Notes under the pieces: model-generated
The model's input: only the letters and a program-made list of their open reading frames with translations
The model's database searches: none
Told to the model about the DNA's origin: nothing
Translations under genes and position numbers: made by a program
Origin: Oscillospiraceae bacterium
GTDB taxonomy: Bacteria; Bacillota; Clostridia; Oscillospirales; Ruminococcaceae
Assembly (NCBI GenBank): GCA_020024285.1
Contig: JAHHTZ010000004.1
Span: 205,329-269,328, forward strand
Length of the DNA stretch: 64,000 nt
Reading direction: 5' to 3'
Shown here: one piece after another, positions 25,808-34,716 of the stretch
Numbering within the stretch: the stretch's first letter is position 1
How the letters are laid out: each line of letters opens with the position of its first letter

Positions 25808-27829
25808 ATGAACAAAACAGCAACCAAAGTGTTGGCTTTGTGCGCAGCAGCAATGATGACCTTGACTGCCTGCGGCGGCAACAACGCTTCCAGCAACAAC
25901 ACTTCCAGCAGTACTTCAGGCGACAACACTTCCGCTCAGGCACAAAACAACACAGAGTCCAATCAGCCGGTAAACGCTGCTGACGTGATTGGAAAGCATG
26001 AGATCACCGATCTTGTTCTTCCAAAGCTCGCACAGAACGAGCTTACCACCTTCAACATCCTGCACAGTGAAACCAACGAGGACTTTGAAGTGCTCTTCAA
26101 CCTCGTGGAAGGTCTTCTTGAAAAAGACAGCCTCGACAAACGTCACCCCTGTGTTGCTACCGAATGGGGCACCGAGGACGGCGGTCTGACCTGGACCTTC
26201 AAGCTCCGTGACGATTCCAAATGGGTCGATATGAACGGCAATGTGAAGGCAGACTGCGACGCAGAAGACTTCCTCACCGGTCTTGAGTGGATCCTCAACT
26301 TCCACAAAAACGATTCCATCGGTTCCACCATGCCTTGCCAGATGATTGCAGGCGCTCAGGAATACTACGACTACACAAAGAACCTCTCCAAAGAAGAAGC
26401 ATATGCGCTCACCGCAGGCGAAGGCTCTAAGTTCCTTGAGATGGTAGGCATCAAGGCTCCGGATGCTCATACCCTCGTTTACACCTGCACCAGCGAAAAA
26501 CCATACTTCGATTCTTTGATGTCCTACACCACCGGTATGCCGATGGATCAGGGCATGATCGACGAGCTCGGCGGCGTGGACGGTGTTCGCGGCATGGACA
26601 ACACCAATATGTGGTACAACAGCTGCTACACCATGACTTCCTATATACAGGGCAACGAAAAGATCCTCACCAAAAACCCACAGTACTGGGATAAAGACTG
26701 CTTCCTGTTCGACACCGTTACCATGAAAATGGTAGAATCCAACGACGTTGCTTACCAGCTGTATCAGTCCGGTGAAGTGGACTATGTAAAACTGGGCGAG
26801 TCCGTTGTAAAAACCATCAGCGAAAATCCAAACCACGAGTTCAACAAATACCTTGTTCCAGACGTTCCTGCTGCTTACTCCAACCAGTTCCACTGGAACT
26901 ACGACAAACACCTTGCAGACGGCACACCGGATGAAAACTGGAACCGCGCGATCGCAAACGAAAACTTCCGCAAAGCGATCTACTTCGGTCTTGACCTCAC
27001 CGACTTCCTGCGCCGTGAGAACACCATCGATCCTCTCTCCTGCCAGAACGATACCTTCACCTGCGATCGTCTGAGCTATCTGTCCGACGGCAGAGATTAC
27101 ACCGATCTTGTAAAAGAGAAGATCAACCTCCCAAGCACTCCAAAGGTAGAGGGCAAACCACTGCGTTACGATCCTGAAAAAGGAAAAGAATACAAAGAAA
27201 AAGCAATGGAAGAGCTCAAGGCTCAGGGTGTTACCTTCCCGGTACAGCTCGACTGGTACATCAAAGGCGGCAACCAGGATGCACAGGACCGTGCAATCGT
27301 TCTCCAGAATGTATTCAAACAGTCCCTCGGTGATGACTTCATCACATTGAAGATCAACCAGTATGTATCCAGCATGGGTCAGGAGGTTCGTACTCCAAAG
27401 CTGCAGTCTGTTCAGACAAGCGGCTGGGGCGCAGACTACAGCGACCCGGAAAACTACCTCACTCAGCTTGTAAACAACAACGACGGTGCATGGTATGCAA
27501 CCTCCTTTGAAAACATCAAGGACCTTCCGGAAACCGACTACAACAAAGAGCTGATTGCACAATTCACCGAATTTACCAGACTGGTAGAGGAAGCAAGCGC
27601 AATCACAGACGATAAGGACGCTCGTTACGAAGCATTTGCAACCGCAGAGGCATACCTGCTCGATCATGCTCTTGTAACACCTTCCAGCACCTCCGCTGCA
27701 TTTGCACTGAGCCGCTTCAACACACAGGGCGAATGGGCAAAGGAAAAAATCAAAAACTTTGAAACCTGCAAAGACGGCTATACCTATGAGGAAATGATGG
27801 CTGTTAAAAATTCCAGAAAAGCAGACTAA
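25808..27829 (+). CDS. Oligopeptide ABC transporter substrate-binding lipoprotein
   Basis: A 673-residue solute-binding protein of the OppA/DppA (SBP_bac_5) family. It has a lipoprotein signal with lipobox Cys22 (MMTLTAC), an Asn/Ser-rich spacer, and the family pattern LVEGLLEKD..HPCVATEWGTEDGGLTWTFKLRDDSKWVD, then the VDYVKLGES region and SGWGADYSDPENYL near the C-terminus. It is longer than most OppA (about 540 residues). TAAGGAGG precedes ATG at 25808. No permease or ATPase gene is adjacent, so it is an orphan binding protein or is served by a distant permease. Confidence 0.92.
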   Translation: MNKTATKVLALCAAAMMTLTACGGNNASSNNTSSSTSGDNTSAQAQNNTESNQPVNAADVIGKHEITDLVLPKLAQNELTTFNILHSETNEDFEVLFNLVEGLLEKDSLDKRHPCVATEWGTEDGGLTWTFKLRDDSKWVDMNGNVKADCDAEDFLTGLEWILNFHKNDSIGSTMPCQMIAGAQEYYDYTKNLSKEEAYALTAGEGSKFLEMVGIKAPDAHTLVYTCTSEKPYFDSLMSYTTGMPMDQGMIDELGGVDGVRGMDNTNMWYNSCYTMTSYIQGNEKILTKNPQYWDKDCFLFDTVTMKMVESNDVAYQLYQSGEVDYVKLGESVVKTISENPNHEFNKYLVPDVPAAYSNQFHWNYDKHLADGTPDENWNRAIANENFRKAIYFGLDLTDFLRRENTIDPLSCQNDTFTCDRLSYLSDGRDYTDLVKEKINLPSTPKVEGKPLRYDPEKGKEYKEKAMEELKAQGVTFPVQLDWYIKGGNQDAQDRAIVLQNVFKQSLGDDFITLKINQYVSSMGQEVRTPKLQSVQTSGWGADYSDPENYLTQLVNNNDGAWYATSFENIKDLPETDYNKELIAQFTEFTRLVEEASAITDDKDARYEAFATAEAYLLDHALVTPSSTSAAFALSRFNTQGEWAKEKIKNFETCKDGYTYEEMMAVKNSRKAD

Positions 27830-27841
27830 GTTCTGCTTCCT

Positions 27842-27880
27842 ACCGGCTGCTTCCATTGCGAAGCAGCCGGTATTTTTTTC
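27842..27880 (+). terminator. Terminator after binding-protein gene
   Basis: 12-bp stem ACCGGCTGCTTC/GAAGCAGCCGGT and T-run. Confidence 0.9.
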
Positions 27881-28093
27881 TTTTTTGTGCCTCGTTCTCA
27901 AAGAGGGAAGGTCTTTTTGAAAACAGTATTTTTGAAGAAATTGTGACAAATGAAACAGTTCTTTCAAAAATGCAGGAAACTTTCTACCATAAAACATAGA
28001 AAATATGCAGGATAAAATCGAAAAAAATTGAAAAAAATCAAGGTGCATTATATAATGGTACGCGTTGAGTAAATATCCACACAGGAGGGTATC

Positions 28094-29416
28094 ATGAACG
28101 AAAAATTTGTAAAATCCTTTTTATCCATCGCTCTGACACTGGCACTTTGTGCAGGACTTGTCGGATGCACAACACAGGACACCAATACTGCCACCGAGCC
28201 GGCAGCATCGGATGCACCCGTTATCGAAACCACCAACGACAAGGTGGTCACTGTTTCTGACGAAGAAACTGCTGCCCAATATCTGAACACCTACTTTGGC
28301 GTCACAGTCGATGACAAGCTGACAACAAGCGAGGGCTTTTACGCTGCGCTTGCACAGGTAACAGGGAAAGAGCTCCCTGCTGTTGAGGATGGGTTCAATG
28401 CAATGTCTGTTTTGATTTCGTCGATGGACGCTGCAAACTACACCGAGCTTGTTCTTTCCTACCCACAGGAAAAGGTAAAGGAACGCCTGACCACACACGG
28501 TATCAAATTTGAAGGGGAATCTGCCGACGCAGCCTACATCGCGTGTGCAGCTGACACCGGGCTCTTCTCCAAAGACCTCGCTGCAAAGGCAGCTGCAAAA
28601 GAGAGCTTCACAAAAGAAGAGATCACTAAGATTCTGATGAACGTTGTCAATGCAAACGGCGACGGCAGAAATTACCTTGCAATGTCCAACGATCCTGCAA
28701 TCTACAGCAAGATCGAGAACGCCTGGAACTCCTTCCAGATGCTCAGCGATCCAACCCTCGAGGAAATCGGCAAAAACGCGGTGCTCAATCAGGTGACCAC
28801 CGGTTACAACCTCAAATCCGACGTTTACAACGCAAAATTCCTCCCGGAACTCACCCTTCAGTACGGTCACTCTGACATCGGTCATGCACACCAGCTCATC
28901 GGGCTTTTGAACAGTGAGGACATCGTTGTAAAGGTTCAGCTCGAACCAAAGGTAAGCATCTACGAATACCTCCTCGAATGGGGTCCGGTTCCGGAAGCTA
29001 CCCCAACCTATGAGGTAAAGCAGTTCGGCGACCGTTACCTCGTATACGCTGTAGAATATGATATGCAGCTTGAATTTGCAAATCTCAACGATCTTCAGCG
29101 TTTTGACAGCGTGATCAAAAAATACGCAAAGAAAAACGAAGGCAACGAAGCAGCAGTCGGTCTGATCGTGGAATCCTGGTGGCAGCCACTGTACACCACC
29201 ACAAGAACCGATATGTCCAAAGATGATTTCCACGAGATCGTGGACTGCGTGATCCACAACGGGGATTACTCCATCCACCCGTTCTGCCTGACCGAGGACA
29301 AGGACACCATCATTCCGGAGCTTGAAAAATTGAGCGGCGGCTTGAAGGTAGAGCCTGTAACAAGATTCTGCAACACCGCATTCCATAACTACATGACCGG
29401 CGACGACTATCAGTAG
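28094..29416 (+). CDS. Hypothetical lipoprotein
   Basis: A 440-residue predicted lipoprotein (lipobox LVGC, Cys25) with a Thr/Ala-rich spacer. The mature part is acidic and mostly helical up to residue 250, then alpha/beta; no family is recognised. Codon use is strongly biased to C-ending codons, as in the preceding binding-protein gene, which suggests high expression. ACAGGAGGG precedes ATG at 28094. It lies behind the terminator of the binding-protein gene and has its own bidirectional terminator. Confidence 0.8.
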   Translation: MNEKFVKSFLSIALTLALCAGLVGCTTQDTNTATEPAASDAPVIETTNDKVVTVSDEETAAQYLNTYFGVTVDDKLTTSEGFYAALAQVTGKELPAVEDGFNAMSVLISSMDAANYTELVLSYPQEKVKERLTTHGIKFEGESADAAYIACAADTGLFSKDLAAKAAAKESFTKEEITKILMNVVNANGDGRNYLAMSNDPAIYSKIENAWNSFQMLSDPTLEEIGKNAVLNQVTTGYNLKSDVYNAKFLPELTLQYGHSDIGHAHQLIGLLNSEDIVVKVQLEPKVSIYEYLLEWGPVPEATPTYEVKQFGDRYLVYAVEYDMQLEFANLNDLQRFDSVIKKYAKKNEGNEAAVGLIVESWWQPLYTTTRTDMSKDDFHEIVDCVIHNGDYSIHPFCLTEDKDTIIPELEKLSGGLKVEPVTRFCNTAFHNYMTGDDYQ

Positions 29417-29425
29417 TTTTTTGTC

Positions 29426-29469
29426 AAAAAGAGCCTCTTTCCGCACAAAGCGGAAAGAGGCTCTTTTTT
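29426..29469. terminator. Bidirectional terminator
   Basis: Long stem AAAAAGAGCCTCTTTCCGC with complement, serving the convergent genes on both sides. Confidence 0.92.
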
Positions 29470-30451
29470 ATTTTCGTTTGACAAGCAGCTCCAGCACCGA
29501 CAAAATAGCGGGATACATCACGCCGGCGCCCACCCAGATGATCCAGCTGTACCCCCAGTTCGCAGTGAAAAGGCTGTAAACGAGGTAGATCGCTGTGATC
29601 GTCAGCCAGTAGACGGTGGAAACCACTGCAATGATCTGCGGTCTGCCTTTTTTGCGGACGGAATACTCCCCCTCCTGAAGCAGTATCTGAAATCCGCCCC
29701 AGATCACGCCGCTGTAGACCATGCAGGCAACCCCGAGCGATACAATGACAAATCCAAGCGAGAGCATCCTAAGTATCAAAAAATCGTCGTCCTCATGGAA
29801 AATAGCACCGCAGAACAGCGGAACCACCGAAAGGATGCAGGCACAGGTCCCGATGATGTTGTTCCGATAGTAGGTGCTCTTGTACGCTTCCTTTCGGTCC
29901 TTTACCATCCCCTCGACGCCATACGCCGTTTCAAAGACTTCCTTTTCCAAATGAGCGTAGGAGCTTGTCTTGCTGTCGCACAGGATAAAAAGCCCCACCG
30001 CGATGCATACAAGGAGCAGCATCACGATCATGCCGACACCGCCTGCTGCATTTTCTGATAAATGATATTTTGGAACCTCGCTCATCCCTCCGAGAAGCAG
30101 GAGCGGAACCGGACAAAGGATGCACAAAAAGACTCCCAGTGCCATCGGCTTCGCTGTTTCGGATTTCGCACGGAGAAACGCATTTGCCTCCTCCATCGAA
30201 ACAGTATACCGGTTCGTCTCCTCTTTGACGCAGGAGATTTTTTCCTCGATGTCGATGTCATCCTTGAGAAGATAGTCGGTGCTGACGCCGAACAGCTCCG
30301 ACAGCCGGATTATTTTTTCAAGGTCGGGGATGGACTGCGCCCCCTCCCACTTCGAAACCGACTGCCGTGTCACCTGCATCTGCTCTGCCAGTTCCTCCTG
30401 TGACCATCCGCTTTTCTTGCGCAGCTCGATCAGCTTATCTGCAAAAATCAT
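29468..30451 (-). CDS. XRE-type regulator with membrane domain
   Basis: A 327-residue protein with an N-terminal HTH_3 domain (residues 5-60: LRKKSGWSQEELAEQMQVTRQSVSKWEG) followed by about six hydrophobic segments from residue 105 onward. This HTH plus membrane layout is common in Clostridia; such proteins may sense the envelope or act on a neighbouring gene. An AGGAGAAA box precedes ATG at 30451. No obvious partner gene is adjacent. Confidence 0.88.
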   Translation of the reverse strand: MIFADKLIELRKKSGWSQEELAEQMQVTRQSVSKWEGAQSIPDLEKIIRLSELFGVSTDYLLKDDIDIEEKISCVKEETNRYTVSMEEANAFLRAKSETAKPMALGVFLCILCPVPLLLLGGMSEVPKYHLSENAAGGVGMIVMLLLVCIAVGLFILCDSKTSSYAHLEKEVFETAYGVEGMVKDRKEAYKSTYYRNNIIGTCACILSVVPLFCGAIFHEDDDFLILRMLSLGFVIVSLGVACMVYSGVIWGGFQILLQEGEYSVRKKGRPQIIAVVSTVYWLTITAIYLVYSLFTANWGYSWIIWVGAGVMYPAILSVLELLVKRK

Positions 30452-30606
30452 AAACGTTTTTCTCCTGTATGTTCGTCTTGTTCTGCCATCAGTTTACCAT
30501 GTTTTGCTGCGGTACGCCACCAATCGGGACGATACAATTTGTCAACCGGCGGTTTCTTTTCCTGTAAACTGCGAGAATTTTGCCCTGTTTTCGCATTCGG
30601 GGGCAG

Positions 30607-30643
30607 AAAAAAAGCAGACGATTATAAAATCGTCTGCTTTTTT
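30607..30643 (-). terminator. Terminator of the ECF/B12 operon
   Basis: Stem AAGCAGACGAT/ATCGTCTGCTT with T-runs, 10 nt below the last gene of the operon. Confidence 0.9.
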
Positions 30644-30653
30644 CTGTTTTTTC

Positions 30654-31433
30654 TTACCGCAGCTTGAGGGAATCGAGAAGACGCAGGGAATGCTCTGCCT
30701 GCACTGTGCTGCTGATTTCGAGCGTACAGGAAGCATCGGGGTACCATCGGTTGAGAAGCTGTGATACATGCTCCATATCGAGCGTCCCTTCGTCGAGGGC
30801 GCAGTGGCGGTCGGCGGTCCCATCGTTGTTGCTCAAATGAAAATGTCCCACCTTGCCGCGCAGCCCCTCAAGCCACGCTTCGATCGGCAGACGGGAAAAC
30901 ACATTGGCGTGTGCCACATCCACGCACAGGGAGAACGCTGGATGCTCCACCTCCTCCACCATCCTCCCCAAGGGGGTAAAATCGGGGTCGTAGAGGTTTT
31001 CCATGTGGATCTTGATGGAATCGTCCTTCTCCTGCAAAAATTCTTTCCAGAAGGAAAGGGAATTTTTCATCCACGACTCCTCCCAGTAGACCTGCGGACA
31101 AAAGCAGCTGTGGTAGACGATGCGTTTTGCGTTTAGGGCTTTTGCCGCCCGATAGCACTCCTCATACCGCTCCATCGTCGCCCTGCGGATTTTGGAATCA
31201 TAAGCGGCAGTATTGAGATCGAGAAACGGTCCATGGAAGGAAAGCCCGTAGAAACCGCCCTCTGCCATCTCTTTTGCAAAGCGTTCGATGCTCTTCTGCA
31301 AGTCATCGAGAGAATGGGACATCGAAAATTCATACGTTTCAAACCCCACCTGATACGTTTGCATGAGGCGCTTTTGCTCCTCAAAATCTTCGAGCTGGGA
31401 AAGATAGATCGTTCTATGTGCCGTGTTATGCAT
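30654..31433 (-). CDS. Sugar phosphate isomerase/epimerase-like TIM-barrel protein
   Basis: A 259-residue protein of the xylose-isomerase-like TIM-barrel superfamily (AP_endonuc_2). Likely metal ligands are seen in KIHMENLYD (Glu), CVDVAHANV (Asp/His), GHFHLSNNDG (His) and TLEIS (Glu). The ATG at 31433 overlaps the stop of the EcfT gene (ATGCATAA), so it is translationally coupled and last in the riboswitch-controlled operon. Its role in corrinoid uptake, if any, is unknown; processing of a ligand or of a sugar moiety is one guess. Confidence 0.85.
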   Translation of the reverse strand: MHNTAHRTIYLSQLEDFEEQKRLMQTYQVGFETYEFSMSHSLDDLQKSIERFAKEMAEGGFYGLSFHGPFLDLNTAAYDSKIRRATMERYEECYRAAKALNAKRIVYHSCFCPQVYWEESWMKNSLSFWKEFLQEKDDSIKIHMENLYDPDFTPLGRMVEEVEHPAFSLCVDVAHANVFSRLPIEAWLEGLRGKVGHFHLSNNDGTADRHCALDEGTLDMEHVSQLLNRWYPDASCTLEISSTVQAEHSLRLLDSLKLR

Positions 31434-32361
31434 CGTGCTGCCTCCCTTGGCGGATCGGTTGGTCGTTTTGCTCAAATGCCTTCGTCGTTTGAAGCGCACG
31501 GCGAAGGCGATAAAAACCCCACCGTTCGAGCATCATCGGGAACAGGCAAAACAGCCCGTACCCTGCATAAAAAATGCAGGTAACTGCACTGATGGGGTTG
31601 AATATGATCTGCGGTGCAAAGACGATCCTTGTCTGCTCCAGCGCATGACCGCTTAGGACGATCGTAAAAAGCAGGAACATCCAAAGGACGATGGTGCGGT
31701 CGCGGTTGTCAAAGCGATAGATGGAAAATGCGGTTTTCCCACGCAGTGCATATCCGCGGCTGTTCATCGACTTTGATTTTTCCACAAACTGCTCCAGTGT
31801 CCACGCAAGGACCACCGATACAACAGCGCAGGTGTTTTTTAGGTTCTTTCCCAAAGAGCCGCCTGAGATTTTTTTCCCGATGCCCTCGCGCGCGCGGCAG
31901 ACTTCCCTCCATTTTTGGCACACCTGCGGAACGGTGCGCAGCAAAATTGCAAAGTACAGGGCAAGACGGGCGGACACCCGTCCCAGAAGATACCCCACCT
32001 TGTCGGAGGAAAACACCTGATACAGACATTCCAGCCACATCACCAGCGATGCGCCGCGCACGGCAAGCGATGCCCCGTATAAGAACGATTCTATGGTGAT
32101 CTGATTGCCGATAAAATTGACGTAGACGTTGGTGACGCCAAAGTGATTGTAGGAGGCGTATACAAAGGGATAAACCGCCCAGAGAAGGCACTGGACCACG
32201 TTAAACAAAAGGGCTCTCCCCTTTTTGAGATAGACGCTGTACAGAAAGCTCGCCCCAAGGGAAATAAGGAGGAACACCGGGTGCGAAAAGGCGATCGTAC
32301 TCCAAAACACCGCTGCAAAAAACAGAAAGAGGATCATCGGATGGTATTCTTCAAATTTCAT
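31426..32361 (-). CDS. ECF transporter transmembrane component EcfT (second copy)
   Basis: A 311-residue EcfT protein: membrane spans at the N-terminus (VFWSTIAFSHPVFLLISL) and the coupling-helix region with KSMNSRGYALRGKTAF, the conserved arginine-containing segment that docks on the ATPases. EcfT links the S component to the EcfA ATPases. It starts one nucleotide behind the S-component stop region and overlaps the TIM-barrel gene. It is a paralogue of the product of 34689-35585; two T subunits in one operon is unusual. Confidence 0.9.
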   Translation of the reverse strand: MKFEEYHPMILFLFFAAVFWSTIAFSHPVFLLISLGASFLYSVYLKKGRALLFNVVQCLLWAVYPFVYASYNHFGVTNVYVNFIGNQITIESFLYGASLAVRGASLVMWLECLYQVFSSDKVGYLLGRVSARLALYFAILLRTVPQVCQKWREVCRAREGIGKKISGGSLGKNLKNTCAVVSVVLAWTLEQFVEKSKSMNSRGYALRGKTAFSIYRFDNRDRTIVLWMFLLFTIVLSGHALEQTRIVFAPQIIFNPISAVTCIFYAGYGLFCLFPMMLERWGFYRLRRALQTTKAFEQNDQPIRQGRQHDA

Positions 32362-32362
32362 A

Positions 32363-33067
32363 TCATTCCATCATCCCGTACTTCGTTTTGATGCGCCAGA
32401 GCTTTTTGAGCATCGGCTCTGCCGCGATCCACAAAAAGATCGCCGTTGCCGCAGCCTGAATCAGATTGACCTGCAAGCCTGCCGCCAAAACAGCGAGGAT
32501 CGCCGCTCCGTCGGGGAGCTGTGCCCGAGAGAGCAGACCGCTCAGGTCGAGCACCGGACCGGTCAGCAAGAGGATGACAGCAACTCCGTAAACCGCAAGG
32601 ATCTTCTTGGTGCAGCGTTCCTGATGATGATAGAACAAAAGCCCCGAAACAAATCCGCACAGCCCAAACGCCAGCATCTGCCACGGGGTCCACGGTCCCT
32701 GCCCGAAGATAAAGTTTGACACAAGGCAGCTGAGTGCGCCGCACAAAAAGCCTGCCTGTGCGCCGAGCGCTGCGCCGGTGATGATGATGACGGCAGCGAG
32801 CGGCTTAAAGAACGGCACCCAGATAAAGGCGGTGCGCGCAACCGCCGCGATGGCACTCATCACGGCAATGATGATGAGCTCTCTCGCCTGAGGGCGTCGG
32901 TTTTCAAAGGAAAGGAAGAAGGCTCCAAGCGCGATGAGAGCCATGATTACGCTGAGAACATAGTATTTTCTCGGTCCCATATAGCGCACCAGGATCGTCA
33001 GGATCGGCAGGGTCAGGACAAGGAGCGCGCCGCTCAACAGCGTTTTTCCGCTTAATTTATTTGACAC
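32363..33067 (-). CDS. ECF transporter S component (predicted cobalamin/corrinoid)
   Basis: A 234-residue integral membrane protein with six to seven spans. AVARTAFIWVPFFKPLAAVIII and FGQGPWTPWQMLAFGLCGFVSG are typical of ECF substrate-binding (S) components. An N-terminal extra hydrophobic region (residues 10-55) precedes the core. It sits between the fused ATPase and an EcfT and overlaps the ATPase gene by 16 nt. Vitamin B12 or a corrinoid is predicted as substrate from the upstream cobalamin riboswitches and the DUF4430 neighbour; sequence alone does not show it. Confidence 0.87.
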   Translation of the reverse strand: MSNKLSGKTLLSGALLVLTLPILTILVRYMGPRKYYVLSVIMALIALGAFFLSFENRRPQARELIIIAVMSAIAAVARTAFIWVPFFKPLAAVIIITGAALGAQAGFLCGALSCLVSNFIFGQGPWTPWQMLAFGLCGFVSGLLFYHHQERCTKKILAVYGVAVILLLTGPVLDLSGLLSRAQLPDGAAILAVLAAGLQVNLIQAAATAIFLWIAAEPMLKKLWRIKTKYGMME

Positions 33068-34716
33068 AGTTTGATCACATCCTCGTTGGTAATGGCATTT
33101 TGAAACAGGTGGCGGCTCATCCGGTTTGCCGCCGTGGTGTAGAAGCTGTTGCCCGAAAAGAATTTTCGCGGCGTTGTGGTCGTCAGGATGGAGCTGTCAA
33201 AAAACATCGAAATGCTGTCAGCATATTTTGCGCAGAACTCCACATCGTGCGACACCATCACGATGGTAACTCCCTGCGCTGTCAATCGCTTGAGCACCTG
33301 CGCGAGCTTTTCCTTCAAAAATCCATCGATGCCCTTTGTCGGTTCATCGAGAAGCAGGATCTTCGGGTCGGTCAAAAGCACCTTTGCAAGGGCGGCGCGC
33401 TGCTGCTCTCCGCCCGAAAGGTCGAAGGGATGCGTCTGCAAAAATCCTTCGCACTCCGTGTCCTGCACCGCCTGCGCGATCCGCGCCTTCTTTTCTTCCT
33501 CCGAAATTCCTTCGTCCAGCATCTCCATCAGATCCTCCTCCACCGTCTTGCAGACGAAGAGGGAGCGCGGGTCCTGCGGGAGCATCGCGAGATTTCCGCG
33601 GAAAAGCTCGCCTTTTTTGTACTTTTTCAGCTCCTTCCCATCGAGCAGCACCTTGCCGCTGTAGGGGGTGTTGATACCGCAGATGGTCTTGAGCATGGTG
33701 GATTTTCCGGCACCGTTGCCGCCCACCACGGCAAAGAGCTGTCCCTTTGGCACCTTGAGGGAGAGCCCGCGCAGGATGTCCCTGCCCTCTTTTTCATACC
33801 GAAACCACACTTCGCGCAGCTCGACGGCGATTTCCCGGTCGTCAGGAAGCTCCTCTTCCTCCACATGATCCACCGTGACGGGGCGGTTTTCGTACCGCTG
33901 TGTCAGCCAGCTGCGCCCTTCACGCACTGTCAGCGGACAAAATCCGCTGTCCTGCACGCCGTAGAAGATCTGCACCGGAGAGGGCAGCGCATAGAAAATA
34001 TCACAGTGCTGTTCACGCAGGAGTGCGCCGATGCGCTCCGGCTTGTCGCACGCGACCACTGCCCCGTTTTCCATCACCACAACGCGGTCGGAACAGTGGA
34101 AAATATTTTCGAGACGGTGCTCCGTGATGATGACGGTGGTGCCAAGCTCAAGGTTTATTTTCTTGACGGTATTGAGAAAATCAGCAGCGGCAATCGGGTC
34201 GAGCTGGGAGGTCGGCTCATCGAGGATGATGACGGAGGGCTGCATCGCCATCACGGAAGCGAGGTTGAGCAGCTGCTTTTGTCCGCCGGACAGCTCCGAC
34301 ACGCTGCGGTGAAACCACCCCTCGATCCCGAAATAGTTTGCCATCTCTGCAACACGCAGGCGGATGGTCTTTTGATCGGTCCCGAGATTTTCGAGTCCGA
34401 ACGCCAGCTCGTGCCACACCTTGTCTGTGACGATCTGGTCGTCGGGGTTCTGCATCACAAAGCCGATCTCCGAGGACTGGGTGCGAAGATCCCACTCCTT
34501 GAGGGGCTTGCCCCGAAAGAGGATGTCCCCCTCGATTTCTCCGTAGGGTGCAAGCGCACTTTTGAGCTGAAGGAGCAGGGTCGATTTTCCGCTGCCGCTC
34601 CTGCCGCAGACGGTGATATACTCCCCCTGTTCGATGCCAAGCTCCACATGGTCGAGCGCCTGCCGTGCGGACTGCGGATAGCGAAAACTTAAATTTTGGA
34701 TCTTAAAATGTTCCAT
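33052..34716 (-). CDS. ECF transporter ATPase, two EcfA domains fused
   Basis: A 554-residue protein with two complete ABC domains. Domain 1: Walker A GRSGSGKST (38-46), signature LSGGQKQ (142-148), VIILDEPTSQLDP, and the H of TVIITEH. Domain 2: GGNGAGKST (about 330-338), LSGGEQQ (about 432), ILLLDEPTKGID, and the switch His of VMVSHD. It corresponds to EcfA1-EcfA2 joined in one chain. It overlaps both its neighbours (EcfT at 34689, S component at 33067), indicating a tightly coupled transporter operon. Confidence 0.95.
   Translation of the reverse strand: MEHFKIQNLSFRYPQSARQALDHVELGIEQGEYITVCGRSGSGKSTLLLQLKSALAPYGEIEGDILFRGKPLKEWDLRTQSSEIGFVMQNPDDQIVTDKVWHELAFGLENLGTDQKTIRLRVAEMANYFGIEGWFHRSVSELSGGQKQLLNLASVMAMQPSVIILDEPTSQLDPIAAADFLNTVKKINLELGTTVIITEHRLENIFHCSDRVVVMENGAVVACDKPERIGALLREQHCDIFYALPSPVQIFYGVQDSGFCPLTVREGRSWLTQRYENRPVTVDHVEEEELPDDREIAVELREVWFRYEKEGRDILRGLSLKVPKGQLFAVVGGNGAGKSTMLKTICGINTPYSGKVLLDGKELKKYKKGELFRGNLAMLPQDPRSLFVCKTVEEDLMEMLDEGISEEEKKARIAQAVQDTECEGFLQTHPFDLSGGEQQRAALAKVLLTDPKILLLDEPTKGIDGFLKEKLAQVLKRLTAQGVTIVMVSHDVEFCAKYADSISMFFDSSILTTTTPRKFFSGNSFYTTAANRMSRHLFQNAITNEDVIKLCQIN

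Noticed and set aside
25916..28048. 710-codon minus-strand open frame
   Set aside because: Mirror of the oligopeptide-binding lipoprotein, caused by its strong codon bias.
28121..29446. 441-codon minus-strand open frame
   Set aside because: Mirror of the lipoprotein at 28094-29416, which has signal peptide, ribosome binding site and terminator.
33061..34692. 543-codon plus-strand open frame
   Set aside because: Antisense of the fused EcfA gene.
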